Assembly (NCBI RefSeq): GCF_013359935.1 | Contig: NZ_JABMCB010000154.1 | Span: 1-64,000 of the forward strand | Reading direction: 5' to 3' | DNA length: 64,000 nt | DNA from: Paenibacillus xylanilyticus | GTDB taxonomy: Bacteria; Bacillota; Bacilli; Paenibacillales; Paenibacillaceae | Shown: piece after piece, positions 43,398 through 52,147 of the stretch | Numbering within the stretch: the stretch's first letter is position 1 | Layout: each line of letters starts with the position of its first letter | Program-made: the position numbers and the translations under genes | Notes under the pieces: generated by a model | What the model saw: only the letters and a program-made list of their open reading frames with translations | What the model was told of the DNA's origin: nothing | The model's database searches: none

Positions 43398-43721
43398 TAC
43401 GCCGAGAGGCAGAAACTAGTGGTTTTCATAAATTCTACTGACGACTCCACCATAACAAATCGAATTAGTAAATGAATTTCTTCAACTCGCCAAATGAAAG
43501 ATGCACTTCCCCTTCAATATATAAAAGATAGAGAGTTAATTGTCAGTGTTTTGCTTATGTTAGGATTGTGCATGTCCCTCTCAAAGTACCGATATTTCCT
43601 ATCCACTAGGATATTCAGACATTACACCCTCCTCACACAAGGTCATGACAATCTATTTTCACAGTACAGCCGAGTTTGCAAGGATACTGGCTGGCAGAGA
43701 CACCAATATCTATTCATTATT

Positions 43722-44885
43722 TTAATCCAAAGGCGTTATGCTAAAAGATATTTGATTTAATAGTGGGCTGATTCGCTTTTTGTTAGAGAACACAGGTTTC
43801 TCTTCGAGGTATTCCCACCAGAAAAGAATTTTATTATCACCTAGATTAGATTCAATGATATGTACCATGTTAATGATATTATCAAGCCCATCTATTACAT
43901 AGTTCATGTCAATATTGATAAGTCTTTGCATTCTCGAACGTTCAGAGTGGTCCTCTGTAAAAGCTGAAATATGTACGAACGCATCTCTGTAATCAAGCAT
44001 ATCTTTATAATTGTCATAACGTGTTTCCAGCTCAGTTCTCAATGCTGGGTACTCAATAAATAGTAAATCATCTATAATCTGTTTGTCGCTAATTTTTCTG
44101 ATATCATTCCTCTTTATTAACTTATTTTCTGGAAACACCCCTATGTTTTTTAAATTATAGTAAAGAGAGTAAAGATAAGTTTCTAAAAAATGAACTCCAA
44201 AAATCAGTACCGTTCGTAAAGATGAAAAATACGAATATCTCAATTCTCTTGTTTCTGGGCTATTCCAGTTAAACTCCTTTTCTTGTGTCTCATAGAATTT
44301 ATTAATAGTATCGTTCCATAAATTTATTAAATCTACGTAAGCAAAGTATTCTGGAATAGTAGGAACAGGTTTTTCGTAAATAAATTGCGGTAAATCGATC
44401 CAATAATGAGGAAGCAACTTAATACCTGTGAAATGAGAACTTAGATCCCAGAACCCTTCAATTTCAGAATATCTGTACAATGTCGTCGGATCTGCTTGAT
44501 TTATGTTATCTTTATATTTATTAAAGAAATCAGCAGCCATCAATAAGTTTTCCTGAATAATATAATCTTCACCAATGGTCTTCTCTCCATCGACTAACTT
44601 CAAACCACATATGGCAGTTAGATACATTGAAGTATTTAAATCGATATCTAATAAATCTTCAATTTTAATTTCACCTACACGCTTAAGGTAGGCTCCAGCA
44701 TGCATTTTATTTAAGTGCTTATATGCATAAAAAAACTGCTCATCATGATTAAAGAAACTTGAGGTAAAAAACTGAATCATTAACAATCTATATGTCTGCC
44801 TGTACTGTCCCGAGAATTGCCGGATCTTACTTTTTTCAAACATTCCCAAAGTTATTGCGCTAGAAAACAAACCTCGTTTATCCAT
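43722..44885 (-). CDS. HEPN-like protein of unknown family
   Basis: ATG 44885 follows GAGGAGGT. The 387-residue helical protein has no signal or membrane segment. Near residue 317 the motif MLDYRDAFVHISAF contains R-X4-H, the core of many HEPN RNases. The remainder (FFTSSFFNHDEQFFYAYKHL and so on) is not recognised. It is convergent with abiH and could be part of a defence island. R-X4-H alone is a weak marker, so the HEPN label is provisional. Confidence 0.5.
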   Translation of the reverse strand: MDKRGLFSSAITLGMFEKSKIRQFSGQYRQTYRLLMIQFFTSSFFNHDEQFFYAYKHLNKMHAGAYLKRVGEIKIEDLLDIDLNTSMYLTAICGLKLVDGEKTIGEDYIIQENLLMAADFFNKYKDNINQADPTTLYRYSEIEGFWDLSSHFTGIKLLPHYWIDLPQFIYEKPVPTIPEYFAYVDLINLWNDTINKFYETQEKEFNWNSPETRELRYSYFSSLRTVLIFGVHFLETYLYSLYYNLKNIGVFPENKLIKRNDIRKISDKQIIDDLLFIEYPALRTELETRYDNYKDMLDYRDAFVHISAFTEDHSERSRMQRLINIDMNYVIDGLDNIINMVHIIESNLGDNKILFWWEYLEEKPVFSNKKRISPLLNQISFSITPLD

Positions 44886-45044
44886 AAATTGATACCTCCT
44901 CATTAATTATTGAATAAAAATAGTACTAACAGTCACGACTTAGCTTCTTTCTATTGAAGCATAAGTTTCATTGATATGCTACTGACATTATTCCTTCTCT
45001 AACCTTCCTATTTAAAGTTATTTCGCAAAAGTAAGTTGACTGAG

Positions 45045-46349
45045 TTAGTACGAATGAAATCGTTGATGGAAGTAAGTAGTAAGTTCACTTTTACTTAAGT
45101 CACTTAAATAGTTCGTTGACATTTCAATAGAGAGAATATATTTATCCAAAGCTGTTTTAAAAGATAAGAAATCGCCTGTTCTAACGAGACCAATGCTTTT
45201 TCGGAAGTAGTACTCTACTATGGATAGAGGTGTTTGAACTAATTCTTTAAAAGAGTTATCACCAAATTTCTCAATATAATCTGCAGGATCTAAATCTTGA
45301 GGCATGTGTGCGATCCAGAGACGAATCCCATAACGCTGCAGATTATGAATTGCTTTTGAAGTTGCTTTTTGACCGGCGAGATCACCGTCAAAACATATAA
45401 TAGCTTGATCTGTATATTCACTAACCATACGAGAATGGTGGTTGGATACAGAAATCCCCAAGGAAGCAACGCCAGTCTTACAACCAGATTGCCAGGCTGC
45501 CACAACATCTACGTATCCTTCAAAGAACACTAATTTTGTGTCTTCTGAGATCTGACCTTTTACTCTATTAAAATTGTACAAATGTTCGCTCTTTTTAAAG
45601 ATCGGTGTTTCTTTCGTATTCAGATACTTCGGTTTTATCTTATCGTTCATTGCTCTGCCGCCGAAACCAACTACCTTCGAATCTGTGTCATAGATTGGAA
45701 AGACAATTCTACCTCGGAAATAATCATAATATTTTCCGGCATTATCATTTCGGCCGACCAAACCACATTCCAACATTAAAGCTAAATTAAAACCTGCAGC
45801 CTGCAGGCTTTCGGTAGCGAACCCATTGATGTCAGGGGCATATCCGATATTAAATTCCTTGATAGCTTCGAGCGTGATTCCCCTTTTTTCTGTGAGATAA
45901 GTTAAGGCTAACTTTCCATTACTACTTAGCAAATATTCATGATAGACAGTAGCCAGGTAATCGTGGGCTTCGTACATCGATTTTACCTCATTAAAGCGTT
46001 CCGATGATTTACGCAGGAGGTGACTGTAGTTTTCGCCAATATAATCTTCCTGGATCTGCTTTATAACTTCGGTTGCAGTAGAATCCGGTTTTGATTTCTT
46101 AGCCATAGCAGATAAAAAATCATAGTAGTCGCCCATTTTTCCGCATACAGGACAGTTGAAAGATTGTTCTCTTTGGTCCACCATAAAAGTTGCTTTCGAG
46201 TCATCATGGAAGGGACAGAACGAAAAGAAATGTTGACCCGATTGGCGTAATACGAGGAAGTCTTGTATCACGGTTACGATGTCTATCTTTTGGGCAGCTT
46301 TTGTTGCAAAATCTCTACACATCTCATCAAGACCAGTCATTTGAATCAT
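45045..46349 (-). CDS. DnaG-like DNA primase, short form
   Basis: The 434-residue protein has the CHC2 zinc finger (FCPFHDDSKATF, FNCPVCGKMG; residues 40-75), the primase core (GYAPDINGF, RIVFPIYDTDSKVVGFGGRA) and the TOPRIM metal site (VFFEGYVDVV near 275 and CFDGDLAGQKA near 325). It lacks most of the C-terminal helicase-binding domain of chromosomal DnaG (usual length about 600). It would make primers for complementary-strand synthesis after conjugation or for plasmid replication. GGAGG precedes the ATG. Upstream lies the 46371 gene, 21 bases away. Confidence 0.92.
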   Translation of the reverse strand: MIQMTGLDEMCRDFATKAAQKIDIVTVIQDFLVLRQSGQHFFSFCPFHDDSKATFMVDQREQSFNCPVCGKMGDYYDFLSAMAKKSKPDSTATEVIKQIQEDYIGENYSHLLRKSSERFNEVKSMYEAHDYLATVYHEYLLSSNGKLALTYLTEKRGITLEAIKEFNIGYAPDINGFATESLQAAGFNLALMLECGLVGRNDNAGKYYDYFRGRIVFPIYDTDSKVVGFGGRAMNDKIKPKYLNTKETPIFKKSEHLYNFNRVKGQISEDTKLVFFEGYVDVVAAWQSGCKTGVASLGISVSNHHSRMVSEYTDQAIICFDGDLAGQKATSKAIHNLQRYGIRLWIAHMPQDLDPADYIEKFGDNSFKELVQTPLSIVEYYFRKSIGLVRTGDFLSFKTALDKYILSIEMSTNYLSDLSKSELTTYFHQRFHSY

Positions 46350-46370
46350 TATTGGTTTCCTCCATTAAGT

Positions 46371-47069
46371 TTAATTGTTTTCTAGCGTTTTTAAGTATTG
46401 TGGGATCGATATCCGTTTCAGCTGGTGATCCTCTGTATTCTCTAGAATTACCGAAGGGAAAGTACCCTTGAGAAGAAATGATTTCATGAGTAAAGCATCT
46501 CCATCAAACGTGACCAGCTTACCTACTTTAGTCTTGAATGTTTTAGATAATTCATCCGTAAAGACCAAGTAAGCTAAACTACTTACGTTTTCAATCTCGA
46601 GACTATAATCAATATTTTGTCTTTCGCAGAAGGACGCTATAAATGAAGAGAGTCTGGCAAGTTCATTTTCTTCAGGCTGCCAGATACTACTGTACCCGTT
46701 ATCCAGAGCATCTTGGAAAATAGCTAAAATCTTCTTCTCCCAATCTGGATCATGTATATGGTTCATTTCCAGCTCTTGCTCCAGTTTCAACATATGGAGT
46801 TGAGTGAAACTCTCACGTATATCTTTTACATGCCCAATAACCTCGATTAAGAGTTCTTCGTTAAGAATGCCGGCCATATTGCAAGACATTATGGCGAACC
46901 CGGTTGCCGTGGTTACCCTTTTGGATAAAAGCTCCTTGAATGAAGCCTCATCACTCGAGATCAGTTCTTCCAGATTTACACCTACAACAGCTCGTATTTT
47001 TTTTTCAGTCCCTGCTTGTAAGATAAGGTCGTCTTTGCAATAAGGCTCTTGAATAAATAAACGGTTCAT
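46371..47069 (-). CDS. Hypothetical protein upstream of the primase
   Basis: The 232-residue soluble protein starts MNRLFIQEPYCKDDLILQAG after AGGGGAG. It has helical segments (EELLIEVIGHVKDIRESFTQ) and a C-terminal alpha/beta region (KVGKLVTFDGDALLMKSFLL). No catalytic motif is recognised. Only 21 bases separate it from the primase gene, so the two are probably translated from one mRNA and may act together. Its leader has the recurrent ATTTTATAGGGGAGA. Confidence 0.6.
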   Translation of the reverse strand: MNRLFIQEPYCKDDLILQAGTEKKIRAVVGVNLEELISSDEASFKELLSKRVTTATGFAIMSCNMAGILNEELLIEVIGHVKDIRESFTQLHMLKLEQELEMNHIHDPDWEKKILAIFQDALDNGYSSIWQPEENELARLSSFIASFCERQNIDYSLEIENVSSLAYLVFTDELSKTFKTKVGKLVTFDGDALLMKSFLLKGTFPSVILENTEDHQLKRISIPQYLKTLENN

Positions 47070-47074
47070 AATAT

Positions 47075-47122
47075 CTCCCCTATAAAATAGTAAAAAGCAG
47101 AAGGTAACTACCCCTCTGCTCT
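47075..47122 (-). terminator. Terminator directly before the ribosome site of the 47069 gene
   Basis: AGCAGAGGGG and CCTTCTGCT pair around TAGTTA, then TTTTTACTATTTTATAGGGG. It ends the lipoprotein gene but leaves no room for a normal promoter before the next gene, so readthrough or antitermination is needed for the latter. Confidence 0.65.
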
Positions 47123-47145
47123 TTCAATGCTTTTGAAATCGGCTG

Positions 47146-47856
47146 CTATCCAATTTGGTTTAAAATTGTTGTTATTTGCTCTTGATGTTGCTTAATAATT
47201 TGCTCAATCAAACTCATGTCTTGTCTCGCTTGAACTATACGTTTTTCTGCAGCTGCCAGTATTTCCTCAGCAGCATTCAAGACAGCGATGGAATGCCCTT
47301 GAACTGAGCCCCACTGACGAATCTCGGTACGCGTTTTATGGATCATCTCCGTTTTAGCTTGGAGTTCATCGAAATCCAGCTTTTTAGATCTTCCGATACT
47401 GTCTACTAAAGCTGTTACATTCGCGAGTTCTCGTTCGATCTTGTTTTGGTAGATTTCTCTCTCATGTTTAGAGTCTCCATTCAACGCATCCAGCTTTTCT
47501 TTAGCGTACATCGATGCCCCTAATGATTGGCCTGCTAATCCTTCAAGTCGTTGTAGATCTAGCTTAACTTGGTTCCTCTGCAATAAGTCTAGGTTTTTCT
47601 GTATCTTTGTAGGTAAGGTTACTCCAGGATCTGCAGCAATATTTTGTGCATCGATCTCCTGTTTTAACTCTATTAGGTCTGTAGGAGTCGAAGGATAATC
47701 ATTTGATTCCATATCCCTTTTGATATCTGACAAGACGCCTACCTGGAGATCAGAATATTCGATCTCAGAGCGGAAATCATTGTTTCCACATCCATATAGT
47801 ACGCTTAGGGTAAGGATGAGGACTGTTACTTTAAGCAGGTTGTTTTTCATTTTCAT
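47146..47856 (-). CDS. Coiled-coil lipoprotein
   Basis: ATG 47856 follows ATGGAGG. The 236-residue product has a lipoprotein signal (MKMKNNLLKVTVLILTLSVL, lipobox LYGC). The mature part is rich in Glu, Lys, Gln and Leu with heptads (EREIYQNKIERELANVTALV, AEKRIVQARQDMSLIEQII), as a coiled coil. It would be anchored outside the membrane. Coiled-coil lipoproteins occur in conjugation channels of Gram-positive elements. The gene is preceded by a promoter-terminator leader. Confidence 0.7.
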   Translation of the reverse strand: MKMKNNLLKVTVLILTLSVLYGCGNNDFRSEIEYSDLQVGVLSDIKRDMESNDYPSTPTDLIELKQEIDAQNIAADPGVTLPTKIQKNLDLLQRNQVKLDLQRLEGLAGQSLGASMYAKEKLDALNGDSKHEREIYQNKIERELANVTALVDSIGRSKKLDFDELQAKTEMIHKTRTEIRQWGSVQGHSIAVLNAAEEILAAAEKRIVQARQDMSLIEQIIKQHQEQITTILNQIG

Positions 47857-47925
47857 TATAAAACCTCCATGAAAAAGATTATTATTTTGTTCGTTGCTAG
47901 AAGCCTCTCTATAAAAAATAAAAAA

Positions 47926-47953
47926 AGAGCAACATTCTAATGAATGTGCTCTC
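47926..47953 (-). terminator. Leader terminator of the lipoprotein gene
   Basis: GAGCACATTC ATTA GAATGTTGCTC is followed by TTTTTTT. It is downstream of TACATAAT (47981-47974) and a short palindrome (TTCCTTAAGTGGAA), the same order as in the 1638 leader. Confidence 0.75.
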
Positions 47954-47957
47954 TTGA

Positions 47958-47981
47958 AATTCCACTTAAGGAAATTATGTA
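47958..47981 (-). promoter_or_regulatory. Promoter -10 and short palindrome of the lipoprotein leader
   Basis: TACATAAT followed by ATTTCCTTAAGTGGAAT resembles TACATAATCACTTTAGGTGA at 1716-1735. The similarity suggests a shared control element. Confidence 0.45.
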
Positions 47982-48306
47982 TTTTTAAAATAAACCATGA
48001 ATTACTAAATAAATACCTTTGTCACCGTTGCTTTCAACATTACTATGTAGTAAGTTGAACAACCACTTTTCTCAAATCCACATGAATTCGTACTCATGAG
48101 TCCATCGTTACAAAATTCATTTTTTTGTCTTCATGAAATGCATGTACACAAATTTGAATTTTGCTAAATGAGATAAGCTACAAATTGATTTACTCTCTTC
48201 ATATTATATCGAACCCAGAATTTTGTAAACAGGATTGGTAAATAATCCTCCTGGAGAACATTCAAAAACTGAAAATATAATCTACGCTCTTATGCCATTA
48301 TCAATG
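47982..48306. other. Long AT-rich 5' region of the lipoprotein gene
   Basis: No gene or long repeat is seen between the Hfq-like gene and the promoter above. Several short inverted repeats are present but none has the CATG palindrome. Confidence 0.3.
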
Positions 48307-48768
48307 TCATATAGGTTTTGCTGTAGTAAGAATTACTTTTTCGCTTGGTAGAATTGTAGAGACGCCATGTTTAAAAATAAAATTTTGCTTTCGATCTGGA
48401 GAGTTTAAAACAAGAGAGTATTTATCATAATGAGATATCGTGCCAGTCATCTTTTTCCCATTAATTAAGTACAGTTCGACTGGTATCTTTTTCATTAGGC
48501 AATGCGATAATAGATCGTTTGAATGAAGCTCAACATTGCATTTTTGCCTTGCAGTGATACCAACAGCAAATACAGGAACAATTGAAAGAATAGCATGCTT
48601 ATAAATAAAAGCTTGGTAACCGCCTTTCTCAACTTCAATGACTATGGAGTAAGCATCATAGTGTATGATTTTACCCATCATTGGTACACCATTGGCCAGA
48701 AAGATGGTCACTTTCACTTTCTCTCTCCGACATTGATTTAAAAAGAGATCCTGGACATTATTGCTCAT
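48307..48768 (-). CDS. Tandem-Hfq RNA-binding protein
   Basis: Hfq forms rings that bind small RNAs and mRNAs. The 153-residue protein is two Hfq units in one chain. Unit 1 (about 5-65) has QDLFLNQCRREKVKVTIFLA, NGVPMMGKI and FIYKHAILSIVP, close to the canonical DxFLNQ and YKHAIST. Unit 2 (about 83-147) has MKKIPVELYLINGKKMTGTI and FIFKHGVSTILP. Single Hfq proteins have about 70-80 residues. A fused pair would give a trimer of dimers. It sits in a transfer-type region, suggesting element-encoded RNA regulation. The nearby Hfq-like unit 2 has the less usual FKHG motif. Confidence 0.85.
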   Translation of the reverse strand: MSNNVQDLFLNQCRREKVKVTIFLANGVPMMGKIIHYDAYSIVIEVEKGGYQAFIYKHAILSIVPVFAVGITARQKCNVELHSNDLLSHCLMKKIPVELYLINGKKMTGTISHYDKYSLVLNSPDRKQNFIFKHGVSTILPSEKVILTTAKPI

Positions 48769-48841
48769 TTATACCACTCCATCCTATTTATTCGTGTAAA
48801 GATTTTGTTGTGCAACACAATTGTGTGACTATAGCAACACT

Positions 48842-49378
48842 TTAATATAGAAATTTATTACTAATCCAAGCGTTGTGTTTCTTCGTTAAGGTAGCGAGAT
48901 CAGGGTACATTTTTGTTTGATAGATTAAATTCTCACTTAACACATTAAGGACAGATTCACTAAATTCTTTCAGATTTATTGGTGTAGATTTGTGAAATTT
49001 AAAAGTAGTCAGCCCTTTAATCATCGAGTGAAGGTCGTAAGAATCCATAATCTGCGAACTCGAACCATTGCTACTTTTTTGACCACTAATAACCTTCCAT
49101 AGGAAGCCCCAAAATTCTAATTCCTTGGTAAGAAGATGTGTATTAAGCAAAGGCTGGACAAATCCAAACATGGTTAGGTATGACGAATATTCACCTATAG
49201 TTTTATCTTCGTCAATACTATATGACCAGAGAAACCGATAAAAGAGGTCGATGATGAGTTCAGTAGTTGAAGTCCAATCAACTATTGTATCCCTAGGGAA
49301 AGTTAATATAAAATAATCATGCCTTTTCTCCAGTACAAGAGGTCCACTTGTCTTATCAATAATACTTGTAAGATTCAA
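48842..49378 (-). CDS. Hypothetical protein, TTG start
   Basis: TTG 49378 has CGGAGG eight bases upstream. The 178-residue protein contains aromatic helices (LIIDLFYRFLWSYSIDEDKT) and a charged C-terminus (KKHNAWISNKFLY). No signal peptide or known motif. It lies between the tandem-Hfq gene and two small membrane-protein genes; the order may be a functional unit, but there is no further evidence. Confidence 0.5.
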   Translation of the reverse strand: MNLTSIIDKTSGPLVLEKRHDYFILTFPRDTIVDWTSTTELIIDLFYRFLWSYSIDEDKTIGEYSSYLTMFGFVQPLLNTHLLTKELEFWGFLWKVISGQKSSNGSSSQIMDSYDLHSMIKGLTTFKFHKSTPINLKEFSESVLNVLSENLIYQTKMYPDLATLTKKHNAWISNKFLY

Positions 49379-49515
49379 TATTCAATCCTCCGATATTAAT
49401 CATAAATCCATTATCAATTTTTACAAATATATTGATAATACGTTGTTTAAAGAATTTCAAGCAACCAAATCGATAAATCCTTATCCTAAGTGTTCCTTAC
49501 ATCGTCTTTTTATAT

Positions 49516-49893
49516 TTATATGATGAAAACAAAAATCAAGCCTGTAACTCCCATTACAAACTGTGTAAATCCAGATCCGAAATCATCATTCTTCATTAGA
49601 AGTGATCCCGTGTATACAAATAGCACAGAACTTATTGGTAGAATTGATAGAACTAAAATTTCAAACAAATGATCATGGATGTTCAGTTTTGACCACCCAA
49701 ATCCTACTGCCAAACATAGGGGTAAAATAAAAAGACCTATTAATAAAACCTTCCTTCCCCAAGAGAAGTCTTTGATTCTGATCGTAGCTAAGCCATCTAT
49801 CCCACATGCAGCTGCTGCATGAACAATTACACAAAATACGAGAATTGGAATAGAAACTCCAAAAATTCCGTAAATATAATAAAGGATCCCCAT
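49516..49893 (-). CDS. Small membrane protein, four helices
   Basis: The 125-residue product is mostly hydrophobic: GVSIPILVFCVIVHAAAACG, VLLIGLFILPLCLAVGFGWS, ILVLSILPISSVLFVYTGSL and FTQFVMGVTGLIFVFII. It starts at the last base of the 49893-50114 gene (overlap of the stop and start codons), so it is translationally coupled. Such small polytopic proteins resemble VirB3/VirB6-like parts of Gram-positive transfer channels, but no signature supports that. Confidence 0.6.
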   Translation of the reverse strand: MGILYYIYGIFGVSIPILVFCVIVHAAAACGIDGLATIRIKDFSWGRKVLLIGLFILPLCLAVGFGWSKLNIHDHLFEILVLSILPISSVLFVYTGSLLMKNDDFGSGFTQFVMGVTGLIFVFII

Positions 49894-50114
49894 TAGTGAA
49901 GGTCTCGTTTCTCAGGTGCACTGAAAATATAAATATGACTTACCATATGGATGAAGACTGCTGCAATGATAATAGTAAGAACCCACCAATCCAGGTTAAT
50001 CTCTAAATTAAAATTCACATCTGTTATTCTCATGAAACCGATAGCCACCACGAGTAATACTATGATTTGAGTGCTACTAAGTAAGAATCCACCTGCTATC
50101 TGTTTTAATTTCAA
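49893..50114 (-). CDS. Small two-helix membrane protein, TTG start
   Basis: TTG 50114 has AAGGGGGA six bases upstream. The 73-residue product has two helices (SSTQIIVLLVVAIGFM, WWVLTIIIAAVFIHMVSHIY) and a charged tail (SAPEKRDLH). The stop overlaps the next membrane gene. A CATG palindrome (50168-50189) and the terminator of the SPFH operon lie just upstream, so this pair has its own regulated promoter. Confidence 0.6.
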   Translation of the reverse strand: MKLKQIAGGFLLSSTQIIVLLVVAIGFMRITDVNFNLEINLDWWVLTIIIAAVFIHMVSHIYIFSAPEKRDLH

Positions 50115-50167
50115 CCCAAGTCCCCCTTATCCATCTATGTAAACAAAGTATACCATTTGGCTACCAA

Positions 50168-50189
50168 AATGTATATCATGATTTACATT
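50168..50189. promoter_or_regulatory. CATG-centred palindromic operator, copy 3 (best match)
   Basis: AATGTATATCATGATTTACATT is a 22-bp palindrome with only one mismatched pair. It is 54 bases upstream of the TTG start of the membrane-protein pair. Confidence 0.65.
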
Positions 50190-50235
50190 TATGCATCTTA
50201 TCATTTACTTCTCTTTTCACTATCATTAAAGTGAA

Positions 50236-50263
50236 AAAAGTAGAGTGCAGCACCCTACTTTTA
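50236..50263 (-). terminator. Terminator of the SPFH operon
   Basis: AAAGTAGGGTGC TG CACTCTACTTT with TTTTT on the minus strand, about 20 bases after the second SPFH gene. Confidence 0.8.
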
Positions 50264-50283
50264 AAATCCTTTATGCCAAGAAC

Positions 50284-51198
50284 TTATTTTGTTTTACCCG
50301 TGAGAATGCTAGCATATGGCGAATCTGCAGGGATCATAATAACAGGTTCACCTTGTAGTGAGGTCACATAGGATTGGAGTGTACGATATAGGTCATAAAA
50401 CTCTGTATCTCGGCTGTACGCTTCATTATAAATTCGAGCTGCTTCTTGTTCACCCTCTGCAAGGGTCTTTTGAGCTACCAAATTGCCTTCAGATTCAATA
50501 ATCCTTGCTTCCCGGTCTGCCTCAGAGGTTTTTTTCTTAGCCTCTTCTTCCCCTTCGCTAAGGTAATTTGCTGCTATAGAATCTCTTTCTGAAATCATTC
50601 GTTTATAAACACTTTGTTTATTCTCTTCTGGAAGATCAGTCGTCTTTATTTTGATATCCACAATGGAAATCCCGTAGTTCTCTTCCATAAGGTTTCTTAC
50701 CTCTGTCGTGATACTAGCGTTGAGATCGTTCCGGGATCCCGAAGCATTCTTTTGTAGTGATGTATTAATGATGGCACCATATTCAGATTCCGAGAGTTTT
50801 CTTCGTACAGTATTGTACACTGCAGCATCAATCCGTTCTTCGCCGGATTTTACTGTCTGTACACTTTTCAAAAATTTGTTTACACTACTAATTCTCCATA
50901 CCGTATAATTGTCCACCATCATGGGTTTTTTATCTTTAGTAAGAATAGAAGTGGATTTAGATGTATATATTTTTTGCTCTTTAGGAAGTCGAGTTATTTT
51001 TTCAATTAGGGGAACCTTCAGCTTTAACCCAGCAACATTTTGGACACGCACAATTTCGCCAAACCTAGTAACGACTGCATATTCGTTTTCTTTTACTTTG
51101 AAAGTAAAAAGTGACATCACGACAAAGGCGCCCAGTATCAAAATGATCGTCAATCGAATGAACCATGATTTATATGAGAATTTGAAGGTAACGTTCAT
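50284..51198 (-). CDS. SPFH/band-7 membrane protein, HflC-like
   Basis: The 304-residue product has one N-terminal membrane helix (WFIRLTIILILGAFVVMSLF) and then the SPFH domain (ENEYAVVTRFGEIVRVQNVA, GLKLKVPLIEKI, VDNYTVWRISSVNKFLKSVQ) and a Glu/Ala-rich coiled coil (SEGEEEAKKKTSEADREARI). HflC pairs with HflK and regulates FtsH-type proteolysis or forms membrane microdomains. The partner is encoded immediately upstream (24 bases). FtsH itself is not in the window. Confidence 0.85.
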   Translation of the reverse strand: MNVTFKFSYKSWFIRLTIILILGAFVVMSLFTFKVKENEYAVVTRFGEIVRVQNVAGLKLKVPLIEKITRLPKEQKIYTSKSTSILTKDKKPMMVDNYTVWRISSVNKFLKSVQTVKSGEERIDAAVYNTVRRKLSESEYGAIINTSLQKNASGSRNDLNASITTEVRNLMEENYGISIVDIKIKTTDLPEENKQSVYKRMISERDSIAANYLSEGEEEAKKKTSEADREARIIESEGNLVAQKTLAEGEQEAARIYNEAYSRDTEFYDLYRTLQSYVTSLQGEPVIMIPADSPYASILTGKTK

Positions 51199-51222
51199 GC
51201 GAGGTACTCCTCTCTAATCACT

Positions 51223-52131
51223 TTATTTTTTAGTCAAATCAGTTAAAGGGAGATAGTTGACCGTCTGGCCATTCCCATCAACAATAAAGATCTTGGCTTT
51301 GGGGTAGACTTTCTCAATGGTCTCCAGGATCAATCGCTTTTTTGTGATTTGGGGATTTTTTTTGTATTCCTCATAAATGGCGTTAAACTCCTGTACATCC
51401 CCCTTTGCACCATTGATGCGTTCTGTCTTTTCACTGAGTGCCTGTTCTTTAGCAGCATTGGCAGCTGCTCTGGCTTGAGGGATTACTTGGTTGCGGTGTT
51501 TTTCTGCCTGGTTAATCTTTGTATTCTTCTCTTCTCTAGCATCGGTAACAGCAACAAACGCTTTGGAAACCTCTCCCTCAGGCGGTTCAATGTCTTGGAA
51601 TTTGACATCGAGAATATGTATTCCTGTGTTGTACAGGTCGTTTGAAGCAATCAGTAATTCTTTTACCTCTGCCTGGATTTCCGTTTTGCCCTCTGTGATA
51701 ACATAATCCAGTTTTTTGCTACCAATTACGCTGCGGATCGCGGCTACAGTAGCATTACCGAGGAAATTCTCAGGACTATCAGTGTTATATAAGTAGTTTT
51801 TTGCATTCGAGATATTGTATTCTACGATCGCATCAGCCCAAACGATGTTCTCATCACCAGTGATCATGAGAGCTTCGCTTTCTACTGAGACAGCCTTGTC
51901 CCCATCCTGCCTAAATCCAATCTCAATACGATGTGTCTTGTTCGCATCAACTTTCTCTACACTTTGAATCGGCCATGGCCATTTTAGATGTAACCCTTGA
52001 GTACTCTCATTTGTTACCTTTCCGAATGTCGTCACAACTGCTACTTCTTTTTCTTGTACAGTATAGGTTGAATTAAACAACAAGAATCCGCCAAGCAAAA
52101 CAAAAAAGAGGCTCTTCTCTGTGATTTTCAT
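51223..52131 (-). CDS. SPFH/band-7 membrane protein, HflK-like
   Basis: ATG 52131 follows GGGAGGA; a longer in-frame ATG (52146) overlaps that site. The 302-residue product has a membrane helix (LFFVLLGGFLLFNSTYTVQE), an SPFH domain (VTTFGKVTNESTQGLHLKWP, WADAIVEYNISNAKNYLYNT) and a helical tail (INQAEKHRNQVIPQARAAAN). Together with the HflC-like protein it would make a membrane cage. HflK/C pairs on mobile elements are unusual in Bacillota; here they follow the VirB11-like gene, suggesting assembly or quality control of a transfer machine. Confidence 0.85.
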   Translation of the reverse strand: MKITEKSLFFVLLGGFLLFNSTYTVQEKEVAVVTTFGKVTNESTQGLHLKWPWPIQSVEKVDANKTHRIEIGFRQDGDKAVSVESEALMITGDENIVWADAIVEYNISNAKNYLYNTDSPENFLGNATVAAIRSVIGSKKLDYVITEGKTEIQAEVKELLIASNDLYNTGIHILDVKFQDIEPPEGEVSKAFVAVTDAREEKNTKINQAEKHRNQVIPQARAAANAAKEQALSEKTERINGAKGDVQEFNAIYEEYKKNPQITKKRLILETIEKVYPKAKIFIVDGNGQTVNYLPLTDLTKK

Positions 52132-52147
52132 ACTAAATCCTCCCATT

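Noticed and set aside
43494..43760. 88-codon plus-strand open frame between abiH and the HEPN-like gene
   Set aside because: It overlaps the end of the minus-strand gene and has no ribosome site.
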